NCBI GenBank assembly: GCA_007118445.1
Contig: SKRP01000038.1
Location: forward strand, 1-16,476
Source: Natronohydrobacter sp.
GTDB lineage: Bacteria; Pseudomonadota; Alphaproteobacteria; Rhodobacterales; Rhodobacteraceae
DNA: 16,476 nucleotides
Direction: 5' to 3'
Shown here: in pieces, positions 5,849 through 15,200 of the stretch
Layout: each line of letters begins with the position of its first letter
Position numbering within the stretch: position 1 is the stretch's first letter
Program-made: the position numbers and the translations under genes
The notes under the pieces: generated by a model
The model's input: only the letters and a program-made list of their open reading frames with translations
Database searches by the model: none
Told to the model about the DNA's origin: nothing

Positions 5849-7951
5849 ATGCGCATGATTCTCCGCCTTCTGCTGCTGCTTGTCCTGATGGCCCTGCCCG
5901 CCCGCGCGCAGGTGCTCACGCCCGATGAAATGCTGGCCTATGTGCCGCCGCCTTTCGGTCTGGGCGAGGCGCTGAATGACAAGGGCCTCTACCGTGTCGT
6001 CAATTCGGGCGGGGCCCCTGCCGGGTTCGCCTTCACCACGCAGCCCTATGCCGCCCTGCCCGGTTTCGCCGGTGCGCCGATCAATGCGCTGGTGGTGCTC
6101 GACCGTGACGGAACCTTTGTCACAGTGCGGCTGGTTCACCATAATGAGCCGATTTTCATCTCCGGTATGGGCGAGGCCCCGTTTCTGGCCTTTTTCGAGC
6201 AATATGCCGGGAAATCCATCTGGTCGCCCATGACCATCGGCACGCCCTATGGCGGCGCGGATGCGGCTTCATCGCTGGTGGCGCTGGACGGGATCACCAA
6301 GGCCACGGCTTCGGTCCGGATCGCGCATGAATCGATCATGGCCGCCGCCCATTCGGTCGCGCGCGAACATATGCAGGGCCGTGCCGCCGCCCCGGATGCG
6401 CGCCCGGACCCCGAATATGACGAGGCGCTGACATGGGCCGATCTGGTCGAACAGGGGCTGGTCGGCCATCTGCGCGTCAGCAATGCCGAGATTGACGCAG
6501 CTTTTCAGGGCACGCGCTGGGCCTATTCCGACCCGGACGCGCAGGCCGATCCCGATGGGGCCTATCTCGATCTGTGGCTGCTGGATGTGACCCCCCCGGC
6601 GCTGGCGCGCGCGGCGCTCGCCCCTTCGACCATCGCGCAGATGGAGCGCTTTCAGGGGGTTGCGCCCACAGATGAATTCCTGCTGCTGATCGATGCGGGT
6701 CGGCACGGGCTGGTCAGCGAGACTTTCGTGCGCAACACCTCGCCTGATCAGATCAAGGCCGAACAGGGCGGGTTGCCTGTTGCCCTGCGCGATGCGGATT
6801 TTCTGGTGGATCTGGCGCCCGACGCGCCCGAGGGCACGGCAATGATCCTGCGCACGGATCGCAGGCTTGGCTTCAACCCGGCCGAGCCCTTCACCCTGAT
6901 CATCGAGGCCGTGCGCGAACACGGGTTCATCACCCCTGAAATCGGGCGGGTGGAGCTGGAGCTGGAGCACCAGACCGATGCGCGCTTCTTCCTGCGCGAG
7001 CGGGTCATCACACCGCTGCCGCCCTGGCTGGAGGCGCTCTATAGCCGCCAGATCGACCTGATCCTGCTGGCACTGGGTCTGGCCGCGCTGGTCTGGGCCC
7101 TGGGCGCGCGCATGAACCGTTTCGCAGGCTGGGCGCATTTCACCCCGGCGCGGCTGCTGATTCTGGCCGTGATGACCGGCTTTGTCGGCTTCTGGGGGCA
7201 GGGGCAATTATCCATCGTCACGCCGCTGGGCGTGTTGCGCACAGCGCTTGAGGGCGGCTCTTACGTGTTCCTGCTCTATGACCCGTTCTCGCTGCTGGTC
7301 TGGGCAGCGGCGATCCTTGGTTTCGTGCTCTGGGGGCGGGGGCTGTTCTGCGGCTGGCTTTGCCCCTTTGGCGCCTTGCAGGAATTTGCCCATCATCTGG
7401 GCCGTGCCCTGCGCCTGCCACAAATCGACCCCTCGCCCGCATGGGACAGGCGGCTGAAATCGCTGAAATATGTCGCGCTTGGCGGGCTGGTAGGGCTGGT
7501 GGTTTTCGCGCCGCAGCATGTCGATACCGCAGCCGAGATCGAGCCGTTCAAGACCGCGATCACTGTGTTTTTCATCCGCGAATGGGTCTATGTCGCCTAT
7601 GCTGCGTTCTGGCTGCTGCTGGGCATGGTGCTGTTCAAGGGATTCTGCCGCTATCTTTGCCCGCTTGGTGCGGTCATGGCGATTGGCGGGCTGATCCGGG
7701 GGCGCGACTGGATCGCCCGGCGCGCGGAATGTGGCAGCCCGTGCCAGCTGTGCCGGGTGAAATGCAATTACGGCGCGATCGAGAAAAGCGGCAAGATCGC
7801 CTATTCCGAATGTTTCCAATGTCTTGATTGTGTCGCGATCCATGATGACGACAAACGCTGCGTCCCGCTTGTTCTGGCCGCGCGCAAATCCGGGCGGGCC
7901 GTGCCTGCGCCACCCTCCGCCACAGCCCAGCCCGCAGAGGTCACAGCATGA
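5849..7951 (+). CDS. NosR/NirI-family membrane flavo-iron-sulfur protein
   Basis: The 700-residue transmembrane electron carrier has a signal peptide (1-20, ARA|Q) and a periplasmic FMN-binding domain with a flavinylation motif at 147-153 (D-G-I-T-K-A-T; FMN expected on Thr153), where Lys replaces the usual Gly. A long periplasmic region to ~400 follows. Membrane helices lie near 402-419, 434-450, 471-499, 538-557 and 575-597. Two cytoplasm-facing CxxxCP motifs (Cys501/505 and Cys600/604) come next, then a di-cluster ferredoxin-like tail with Cys628/632/635/639 and Cys655/658/661/671. This is the full NosR architecture and length. NosR donates or relays electrons for periplasmic N2O reductase, but no nosZ is near. 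The ApbE gene overlaps by ATGA (7948-7951). No convincing Shine-Dalgarno precedes ATG 5849; an ATG two codons later is an alternative. The electron acceptor here is unknown. Confidence 0.9.
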   Translation: MRMILRLLLLLVLMALPARAQVLTPDEMLAYVPPPFGLGEALNDKGLYRVVNSGGAPAGFAFTTQPYAALPGFAGAPINALVVLDRDGTFVTVRLVHHNEPIFISGMGEAPFLAFFEQYAGKSIWSPMTIGTPYGGADAASSLVALDGITKATASVRIAHESIMAAAHSVAREHMQGRAAAPDARPDPEYDEALTWADLVEQGLVGHLRVSNAEIDAAFQGTRWAYSDPDAQADPDGAYLDLWLLDVTPPALARAALAPSTIAQMERFQGVAPTDEFLLLIDAGRHGLVSETFVRNTSPDQIKAEQGGLPVALRDADFLVDLAPDAPEGTAMILRTDRRLGFNPAEPFTLIIEAVREHGFITPEIGRVELELEHQTDARFFLRERVITPLPPWLEALYSRQIDLILLALGLAALVWALGARMNRFAGWAHFTPARLLILAVMTGFVGFWGQGQLSIVTPLGVLRTALEGGSYVFLLYDPFSLLVWAAAILGFVLWGRGLFCGWLCPFGALQEFAHHLGRALRLPQIDPSPAWDRRLKSLKYVALGGLVGLVVFAPQHVDTAAEIEPFKTAITVFFIREWVYVAYAAFWLLLGMVLFKGFCRYLCPLGAVMAIGGLIRGRDWIARRAECGSPCQLCRVKCNYGAIEKSGKIAYSECFQCLDCVAIHDDDKRCVPLVLAARKSGRAVPAPPSATAQPAEVTA

Positions 7952-8874
7952 GCGCCCTGACCCGTCGCCGCTTCCTGTCGATCAGCGCCTGCATGGTGCT
8001 GGCAGGCTCGACGCGCGACCAGCCCCGCCTGCCGCGCACCAGATGGCAGGGCACCGCACTCGGGGCGGATGTCAGCATCACATTGCGCGGCCCCGATGCG
8101 CTGACCCGCCCGCTGCTGGCCCGCCTGCGGCTGGAAATCGAAGCCTATGAGTCCCGCTTCAGCCTGTTCCGCGCAGACTCGGATATCACCCGGCTGAACC
8201 GCGAGGGGCATCTGCCCGATCTTGACGCGCGCTGGCAGGACATGATCGCGCGCAGCAACCGGCTGTATCACGCGACCGGCGGGCTGTTCGACCCGACCAT
8301 CCAGCCGCTGTGGCTGGCCTATGCGACCGGCGGCGATATCGACGCCGCGCGCGCGCAGGTGGGATGGGACCGGGTCGCGCTGCCCGGCCCGGCCCGTCGC
8401 GGGCTGCGGCTGGGCGAAGGGCAGGCGCTCAGCCTGAACGGCATTGCGCAGGGGGCGGCGACAGATGCGGTCAAGGCGCTGCTGCAAACTGCCGGGCTGA
8501 CGCAGGTGATGGTCGATATCGGCGAGACCGCAACGATTGGCGGGCCGTGGAATCTGGGCCTGTCCGATCCGGAGCACGGGTCATTCGCCACGCTGCAACT
8601 GCAGGACAAAGCCATGGCGGTTTCCAGCCCGGCGGCGCTGCGGCTTGGCCCGACCGCAGATCACATCCTGCACCCGATACGCGCGACACCGCCGCGATGG
8701 GCCAGCATCGCTGTCGTGGCGGACCGGGCCGCAGATGCGGACGGGCTGTCAACAGCAGGCTGTTTCATGACCCGGACAGAATTGCGCCGCGGCGCGATGC
8801 AACTGGGCGGGATCGAGCAAATCCTGCTGCTGGATGCGCAGGGCGTGCGGCAGACTGTGTCGATCCCCGCCTGA
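7948..8874 (+). CDS. apbE: FAD:protein FMN transferase, ApbE/NosX type, Tat-exported
   Basis: The 308-residue enzyme transfers FMN from FAD to a Thr/Ser in a flavinylation motif of a partner, here almost certainly Thr153 of the NosR-like protein, whose gene it overlaps by 4 bp. A twin-arginine signal is visible (T5-R-R-R-F-L10 followed by a hydrophobic stretch), so it acts in the periplasm after folding. ApbE landmarks are present in order: the FSLFRADSDITRLN segment (71-84), GGLFDPTIQPLW (111-122), LNGIAQGAATDAV (163-175), MVDIGETATIGG (188-199), HILHPI (239-244), and the Mg-binding ADGLSTAG (264-271) with Asp265 and Thr269 in D-x3-T spacing. The Tat signal and pairing with a NosR homologue match NosX. 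The C-terminus is complete and the gene converges on the antiporter gene, whose stop is 90 bp away. No terminator hairpin is evident in that gap. Confidence 0.93.
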   Translation: MSALTRRRFLSISACMVLAGSTRDQPRLPRTRWQGTALGADVSITLRGPDALTRPLLARLRLEIEAYESRFSLFRADSDITRLNREGHLPDLDARWQDMIARSNRLYHATGGLFDPTIQPLWLAYATGGDIDAARAQVGWDRVALPGPARRGLRLGEGQALSLNGIAQGAATDAVKALLQTAGLTQVMVDIGETATIGGPWNLGLSDPEHGSFATLQLQDKAMAVSSPAALRLGPTADHILHPIRATPPRWASIAVVADRAADADGLSTAGCFMTRTELRRGAMQLGGIEQILLLDAQGVRQTVSIPA

Positions 8875-8964
8875 GACCGGACTGCCGGCAATCCGCTCTC
8901 GCGACAAAGCAGCGCAGCACGGTCGCCCAGCCCTGCTGTCAATCGCGTCGTCTTGCGCTGGTGG

Positions 8965-10653
8965 TCAGGCTTCGGCCTCTCGTTCCTCTGCCTTTATCAA
9001 CTGACGCACCGCGTAATCCGCCGCATCGTCAAAAGGTTTCAGCACAACGCTGGCCCCCTGATCCAGCAGCTCATCCGCCTCGGCCACTTTCTGCACCGAC
9101 AGAAACACTCGCCCGCGATAATTGACCGAGCGCAAGCCGTGTAGCAGCGCCAGCTGCGGATCGGCCTCGGTCAGGGCGCCACGGTCGCGCGGCACAGCAG
9201 AGACCACAGCCTGAACCCCGGAAAGATCGAGATGCGCCACGAATTCCGGGTCGGTGGCATCGCCATAGGTGGCCTCCATTCCCATGCGCCGCCAATTGGC
9301 CAGCGCTGCAGGGTCGAAATCGATGCCCAGAACATTATAGCCCTTTTCCTGCAGGCGTGCCCCGATCCGGCACCCATAGCGGCCCAGCCCGAACACCACG
9401 AAATCATGCCCGCGTGCTTCGACCTCGCCATCCGTATCGGCAGTTTCGCGAAAGGCTTTGCGCCGCTCGAACATTCCAAGCCAGGGCTCGCAGATCTCGA
9501 ACAGCTTGTGCGACCAGGTGATCATGTAGACCGAGATCGCAATCGTCACCAGACCGACCAGCGTGACCAGCCCCATCGCTTCGCCACCGACATGGCCGAT
9601 GGTGATGCCCATTGCCATGAAAATGAGCGAGAATTCGGAAATCTGCGCCACAGTCAGCCCGGCCAGAAACCCGGTGCGCTTGCGGTAGCCCATGAACCCC
9701 ATGATCGCGAGCACGATCAGCGGATTGCCGATCAGCACGAAAAGCGACAGCACGATGGCCGGGCCGATCTGGTCCCCCAGCGTCGAAAGCTGCAGCGCCG
9801 CGCCCAGATTGATGAAGAAGAACAAGAGCAGAAAGTCACGCAGCGAGGCCAGCCGCGATCCGATGGCATCGCGAAACCCGGTCGAGGCCAGCGAGACCCC
9901 GGCCAGAAGCCCGCCAAGTTCCTTGCCGAAACCCAGAAAATCGCCCAGAGCCGCAAGGCTGGCCGCCCAGCCCACCGCAAAGATCACCATCAATTCGGGC
10001 GAACGCGCGACCTGCCCCAGCAGCGGATCGGCAATATAGCGGATGAACAGGATCACTGCCCCGACCATCGCCGCGCCGCCCAGAAAGACCTGCAGCACCT
10101 CCCAGGCACCGCCAGTATCGTCGCTCATGCCCACCCCGATGGCCGACAGCGTGACCATGGCCAGCACAACGAAAATATCCTGCACAATCAGGAAACCCAG
10201 CGCGATCTTGCCATGCAGCGCGCCGATTTCCTGCTTGTCCGACAACAACTTGACGATGATGATCGTGGACGAGAAGGTCAGCGCCACAGAGATATAGATC
10301 GAGGTGATCATGTCCATGCCCAGCGCAAGGCAGATCAGGAAGCCGAAAAACGCGGTGAACCCCACCTGCCCCAGCCCGGTCGCCACGGCCACCTTGCCCA
10401 GATTGCGCACAAGGCTCACATCCAGTTTCAGACCGACCAGAAACAGCAGCACGGCAATCGATATCTGGCTGAGCGTCTCGATGAATTCGACCGATGACAC
10501 CAGCCCCAGCGCATCCGGCCCGGCCAGCACGCCCACCGCGATGAAGGCCACGACCAGCGGCTGGCGCAGCAGCAGGCCAATGAACCCGACGCCAGCGGCC
10601 AGCAGCACCAGAAGCGCAATTTCATAGAAGATCGAACCGGTACTGATATCCAC
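8965..10653 (-). CDS. Kef-type monovalent cation:proton antiporter (CPA2) with TrkA-N domain
   Basis: This 562-residue inner-membrane transporter has about twelve hydrophobic segments over residues 8-385, with the CPA2 ion-site pair Gln158-Asp159 (FLIVQDIF). A cytoplasmic regulatory domain from ~415 opens with a Rossmann motif FGLGRYGCRIG (421-431) and an acidic residue ending the second strand (Asp445), as in NAD(H)-binding TrkA-N/RCK domains. It probably exchanges K+ or Na+ for H+. KefB/KefC are glutathione-adduct gated, but specific gating residues cannot be claimed here, and the C-terminus stops after the nucleotide-binding domain. The start is a GTG (10651-10653) preceded by AGGAG about 5 bases upstream. 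It is a single-gene unit, divergent from the RND operon and convergent with apbE. It has no obvious link to the alcohol-oxidation genes. Confidence 0.92.
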   Translation of the reverse strand: MDISTGSIFYEIALLVLLAAGVGFIGLLLRQPLVVAFIAVGVLAGPDALGLVSSVEFIETLSQISIAVLLFLVGLKLDVSLVRNLGKVAVATGLGQVGFTAFFGFLICLALGMDMITSIYISVALTFSSTIIIVKLLSDKQEIGALHGKIALGFLIVQDIFVVLAMVTLSAIGVGMSDDTGGAWEVLQVFLGGAAMVGAVILFIRYIADPLLGQVARSPELMVIFAVGWAASLAALGDFLGFGKELGGLLAGVSLASTGFRDAIGSRLASLRDFLLLFFFINLGAALQLSTLGDQIGPAIVLSLFVLIGNPLIVLAIMGFMGYRKRTGFLAGLTVAQISEFSLIFMAMGITIGHVGGEAMGLVTLVGLVTIAISVYMITWSHKLFEICEPWLGMFERRKAFRETADTDGEVEARGHDFVVFGLGRYGCRIGARLQEKGYNVLGIDFDPAALANWRRMGMEATYGDATDPEFVAHLDLSGVQAVVSAVPRDRGALTEADPQLALLHGLRSVNYRGRVFLSVQKVAEADELLDQGASVVLKPFDDAADYAVRQLIKAEEREAEA

Positions 10654-10968
10654 TCAAGCTCCTGTCGCTGCACGGCCTGCCACAACTGGATATCGGTTTT
10701 TTTACAGTCAGACCAGAGCCCGCGGCGCGAAGATGTGACAATATCCGGTTCCGCCAAACCGCGTTCCCGCTTGGGCGTCCGCGAAGCTGACGCGGGCAGA
10801 GTGTTGTCCAGACTCGTCTTCGGACCGGACAAAAAGCCCGATCCGGTGGGCCTTTCGCAGGCAGCATGCGATAAAACATGCGTGCATTGGTCGATACGTC
10901 ATGTGCCCGGCCGGATTCTGCGCTACTTCTTTGCGCAGGCTCTGCTCGACCTAACACAGAGGCGCGAC
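10654..10968. promoter_or_regulatory. 315-bp divergent intergenic region between antiporter and RND operon
   Basis: I find no convincing gene here. The frame of the fusion protein stays open back to 10735, but without start signals. A T7 run at 10697-10703 (A-tract on the minus strand) lies upstream of the antiporter. An imperfect inverted repeat ACATGCGT (10876-10883) / ACG-T-CATGT (10896-10904) lies ~65 bp upstream of the fusion-protein ATG and could be an operator. A weak GCCC/GGGC hairpin followed by CTTT is at 10836-10855. No clear -35/-10 pair stands out on either strand. Confidence 0.35.
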
Positions 10969-12192
10969 ATGTCATACTGGATCAAGCTTATTGCCATTTG
11001 TCTGGGACTGGCCCTTGTCAGCGTGACGGCCTGGGCGGTTTTCCTGCCTGCCTCGCATCCGGTGCTCGAACGCATGGGGCTGCTCGGCCCGATGCGGGCA
11101 GCAGGCTTGCCCATCGCCGAAGACGGCGCAAGCGGCGGGCGCGGCGGGCCGCCCTTTGGCGGCGGCGAGGTGCAGGTGATCGCGCAGGAAGTGGCCAGGG
11201 CGGATGCGGGCAGCCGGGTCGTATCCATCGGCACGGCGACCGCGCAGCGCAGTGTTGCGCTGTCACCGGAAGTCGCGGGGACGCTGAAATCCGTGGCTGT
11301 GCGCTCTGGCGACTGGGTCGAAGCCGGCGATCTGGTCGCCGAACTGACCGACGAAGCCCAGCAACTGGCCGTTGCACGCGCCCAGCTGGCCTTGCAGGAC
11401 GCGCAGGCCCGTGCGGATCGCGTGGCGCGGCTGCGCGACAGCGGGTCGGCCACGCAGGTGCAGATCGACGATGCGGAACTGGCGCTGAACCGCGCGACGC
11501 TCGATCTGCGCGACGCGGAATTCGAGTTGCGCCGTCGTCAGATCACGGCCCCGATTTCCGGCTGGATCGGGCTGATCGCGCTCGAGCCCGGCAATCAGGT
11601 CACGACCAGCACGGAATTGGTCCGACTGGATGACCGCACCACATTGCTGGTCGATTTCCAGATTCCTGAACGACTGGTCGGTCTGATCTCGGTCGGGGAT
11701 AGGCTGCAGGCAAGCCCCTTGTCGCGGCCCGACGAGTTGCTGAGCGGCCAGGTCAGCGCCATTGATGCGCGCGTCGATCAAGGCAACCGCTCGCTGCGTC
11801 TGCAGGGCGAGATCGCGAATGATGATGACCGCCTGCGCCCCGGCATGGCGTTTCGGGTCTCGGTCGAGCTGCCGGGCGAAACGCTGCCGCTGGTCGATCC
11901 GCTGGCCATCCAATGGGACCGCAACGGGGCTTTCGTCTGGGCGTTGGATGAAGATGAGAAAGCCCAGCGCAAGCGGATCGAGATCGTGCAACGCCGGGAC
12001 ACCTCGGTGCTGGTGCGCGCGGACCTGAGCGAGGGGCAGGCGGTCATCGTTGAAGGGGTGCAGAACCTGCGCCCCGGTGCTGATGTCGCCCCGCGCGAAA
12101 TCCGCCCTGCCCCGCAGACCGACCCACCGGAAGAAACCGCCATGCAGGCCAGCAGCAACCCGGACCCGTCCGGGTCTTCTCCCGATATCTGA
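10969..12192 (+). CDS. RND efflux periplasmic adaptor (membrane fusion protein)
   Basis: The 407-residue adaptor would link the inner-membrane RND pump to an outer-membrane channel. I place the start at ATG 10969 (AGAGG 6 bases upstream) because it begins directly with the N-terminal membrane anchor (residues 4-25); there is no lipobox, so it is anchored by the helix. Then come a Gly-rich linker (54-66), the first half of the lipoyl domain with VAGTLKSVAVRSGDWVEAGD (102-121), an alpha-hairpin rich in Ala/Gln/Arg (127-190), the second lipoyl half ITAPISGWIG (192-201), a beta-barrel domain (VDFQIPERLVGLISVGD, ~228-244), and a membrane-proximal domain. The tail after ~375 is Pro/Glu/Ser-rich and probably disordered. 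The pump gene starts 13 bp after the stop, so the two form one operon. No local repressor gene is seen. Confidence 0.93.
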   Translation: MSYWIKLIAICLGLALVSVTAWAVFLPASHPVLERMGLLGPMRAAGLPIAEDGASGGRGGPPFGGGEVQVIAQEVARADAGSRVVSIGTATAQRSVALSPEVAGTLKSVAVRSGDWVEAGDLVAELTDEAQQLAVARAQLALQDAQARADRVARLRDSGSATQVQIDDAELALNRATLDLRDAEFELRRRQITAPISGWIGLIALEPGNQVTTSTELVRLDDRTTLLVDFQIPERLVGLISVGDRLQASPLSRPDELLSGQVSAIDARVDQGNRSLRLQGEIANDDDRLRPGMAFRVSVELPGETLPLVDPLAIQWDRNGAFVWALDEDEKAQRKRIEIVQRRDTSVLVRADLSEGQAVIVEGVQNLRPGADVAPREIRPAPQTDPPEETAMQASSNPDPSGSSPDI

Positions 12193-12205
12193 TCCGAGGC
12201 GCGCC

Positions 12206-15200
12206 ATGACCCCATCCGGCCCCGATACATCAAGGTCTGAAACGGACAGCGCGACCGAGTTGCGCGAGGTCTCGCGCTCGGGCATCGCGCTTTTCGTGCG
12301 CCGCCCGATCCTGGCCTTTGTGTTCAGCGCCCTGATCGTGATTGCCGGATTGGCGGGCCTGTTCGCGGTGGAGGTGCGCGAATTGCCGAATGTGGACCGC
12401 CCGGTGATCACGGTTACAACCCAGTTCAGCGGCGCGGGGCCCGAAAGCATCGACCGCGAAGTCACCAGCCGCATCGAAGGCGCGGTCGGGCGCGTGGCAG
12501 GGGTGCAGAATATTTCTTCCGAATCGCGCTTCGGACGCTCGCGCGTTGTGGCGGAATTCAGCGACGCGACCGATATCGACGTCGCAGCCACCGATATCCG
12601 CGACGCCATCGGGCGCATCCGCAACGCCTTGCCCGACGGGGTGCAGGAGCCGCGGATCATCAAGGCCGATTCGGACTCGGACGCGGTCATGCGCATCAGC
12701 GTGACCTCGCCCGCGCGGTCGGTGCAGGATCTGACCCGGCTGGTCGAGGATATGGTCGAGGACCGGCTGATTTCCGCGCCCGGCGTGGCCGATCTGCAGG
12801 TCTTTGGTGACCGCGCGGCGATTTTCCGCGTCGATATCGACATGCTGGAACTTGCTGCGCGCGGTCTCAGCCTGGCCGATATTCGCGCGGTCCTGCGCAA
12901 TGTGTCTTTCGACGTGCCAGCCGGGGCGCTGTCCAATGAGCGCCAGAGCATTCAGGTCCGCACCACCGCGAATGTGCAGACCGCCGAAGCCTTTGAGGCG
13001 CTGGTGTTGCGCGATGATGTGCGGCTGGGCGATGTGGCCGTGGTCACGCTCGGCCCCGCGCCGGGGGAAACAATCCTGCGGGCCAATGGCGAAACCGGCA
13101 TCGGGCTGGGCATCATCCGGCAGGCGCAGAGCAACACGCTCGATATCTCGCGCAATGTCACCGCGATTGTGGACGAGTTGCAAGAAATTCTTCCCGAGGA
13201 TGTGCGCATCTTTGTCACCTCGGACGAAGCGACCTTCGTCGGCGGCGCGATTGTCGAGGTGATCAAGACGCTCAGCATCGCGCTCATGATCGTGATCGCG
13301 ACGATCTATCTGTTTCTGCGCGATGCGCGGGCGACCTTCATCCCGGCAGTCACACTGCCCATTGCGCTGATCGGGACAGTAGCGGCGGTGTATCTTGTGG
13401 GTTTCTCGGTTAATATCCTGACCCTGCTGGCGTTGGTGCTGGCCACCGGGATGGTGGTCGATGATGCCATCGTGGTGCTGGAAAACATCGTGCGCCGCCG
13501 CGCGCAGGGTCTGGGAACGCGCGCAGCCGCCGTGCTGGGCACACGGCAGGTGTTCTTCGCTGTCGTCACGACAACTGCAACGCTTGCTGCGGTCTTTGTG
13601 CCGCTCTCCTTTCTGCCCGGTCAGGCCGGGGGGTTGTTCCGCGAATTCGGCTTCACACTGGCCATGGCGGTGCTGATTTCTTCGGTCGTGGCGCTGTCGC
13701 TCTGCCCGGTTCTGGCCAGTCGCCTGCTGCGCGACACCACCACCGATACACGCCCCGGCCCGGTTGCGCGCTTCGGCACATGGATCGCCGGGGTCTATGC
13801 AGGCAGCCTCGACCGCGCACTGGCGCAGCCCTTTGCGGTGATCCTTGCAGCGCTGCTCTTTGCTGCATCCGGATGGTTTGCCTCGCAATCCATCCCGCAG
13901 GAACTGACCCCGCCTGAAGATCGCGGTGTGGCGCTCCTGAGCGTGAGCGCACCGCAGGGCGTGTCCATCGATTTCACCGACAGCAAGGTGCGCGAGATCG
14001 AAGAAATCATCGCACCCCTGCGCGCCTCGGGTGAGGTGACGAACCTGTTTTCCATCGTCGGGCTGGGAGGGCGTGACAATCGTGCTTTCATGGTGATGAC
14101 GCTGGCCGACTGGGACCAGCGCGACCGCAGCCAGCAAGAGATCGTCGGCCAGATCAATGCCGGATTGCGCAATGTCATCGGGGTTCGTGCTTTCGCGATC
14201 CAGCCCAATTCGCTGCGTATCCGCGGCGCAGGGCGGGGCCTGAGCTTTGCGATCCTGGGCAGCAATTACGATGATCTGGCCGATAATGCGCAGGTGCTGG
14301 TTGACCAGATGAATGAGGACCGGCGTTTCGGACAGGTCCGGCTGGATTTCGAAACCACGCAGCCACAGCTTTCCATCGAGGTGGATCGCGAGCGCGCGTC
14401 CGATCTGGGTGTGAACCTTGACGGGCTGGGCGAGGCGCTGCAGGCGATGCTCGATGGCAGCAGCGTGGGCAGTGTGTTCATTGATGACCGCAGCTATGAC
14501 ATCCAGATGCTGTCCACGCGCACGCCGGTTCGTGATCCGGGGGATCTGGAGCAGAGTTTCATCCGCACGGATTCTGGACAGATTCTGCCGATTTCAAGCT
14601 TCATCCGACTTGAAGAGCGCGCCACGGCCCCGCAACTGACCCGCGAGGCGCAGCAACGCGCGGTCCAGATCACCGCAAGCCTTGCCCCAGGCCAGCCCCT
14701 CGGCACAGCGCTGGCCGAGGCAGAGCGGCTGGCCGCCGAGATCCTGCCTGCAGATGCGCGCCTGCTGCCGCTGGCCGAGGCCGCCACGCTGGACGAGACA
14801 TCGGCCGGGATCGCGCTGGTTTTCGGATTTGCCCTGCTGATCGTGTTTCTGGTGCTCGCCGCGCAGTTCGAGAGCTTTGTCTCGGCGGTGGTCGTCATGG
14901 CGACTGTGCCGCTGGGGCTGGCCTGCGCGGCCTTTGCGCTGCTGTTCACCGGGGTCAGTCTGAATGTCTATTCGCAGATCGGGCTGGTGCTTCTGGTGGG
15001 GATCATGGCCAAGAACGGGATCCTGATCGTGGAATTCGCCAACCAGCTGCGCGACGAGGGCGCAGAACTGCGCAAGGCGATCCGAGATGCCGCGACCATC
15101 CGGCTGCGGCCTGTGATGATGACCATGACCTCGACTGTGCTGGGGGGTGTGCCGCTGGTGCTGTCCACCGGGCCGGGGGCCGAAGCGCGCGAGGCGCTGG

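Noticed and set aside
5849..8874. Reading the NosR/ApbE pair as part of a nitrous oxide reductase cluster
   Set aside because: No nosZ, nosD, nosF, nosY or nosL gene is in the window on either side, so a denitrification role cannot be asserted from this sequence.
10836..10855. Possible terminator or attenuator hairpin upstream of the RND operon
   Set aside because: The stem is only four G-C pairs with a bulge and a short T-run, and it competes with an equally weak alternative pairing nearby; I cannot support it as a feature.
10735..10968. 78-codon extension before the adaptor membrane anchor, or a separate small ORF here
   Set aside because: The translated stretch has no recognisable domain, would bury the membrane anchor, and lacks a ribosome binding site; ATG 10969 is better supported.
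12050..12205. Upstream in-frame start of the RND pump at 12050
   Set aside because: It would overlap the adaptor gene by 140 bp, and the ATG at 12206 has a ribosome binding site and leads directly into the normal N-terminus of the family.
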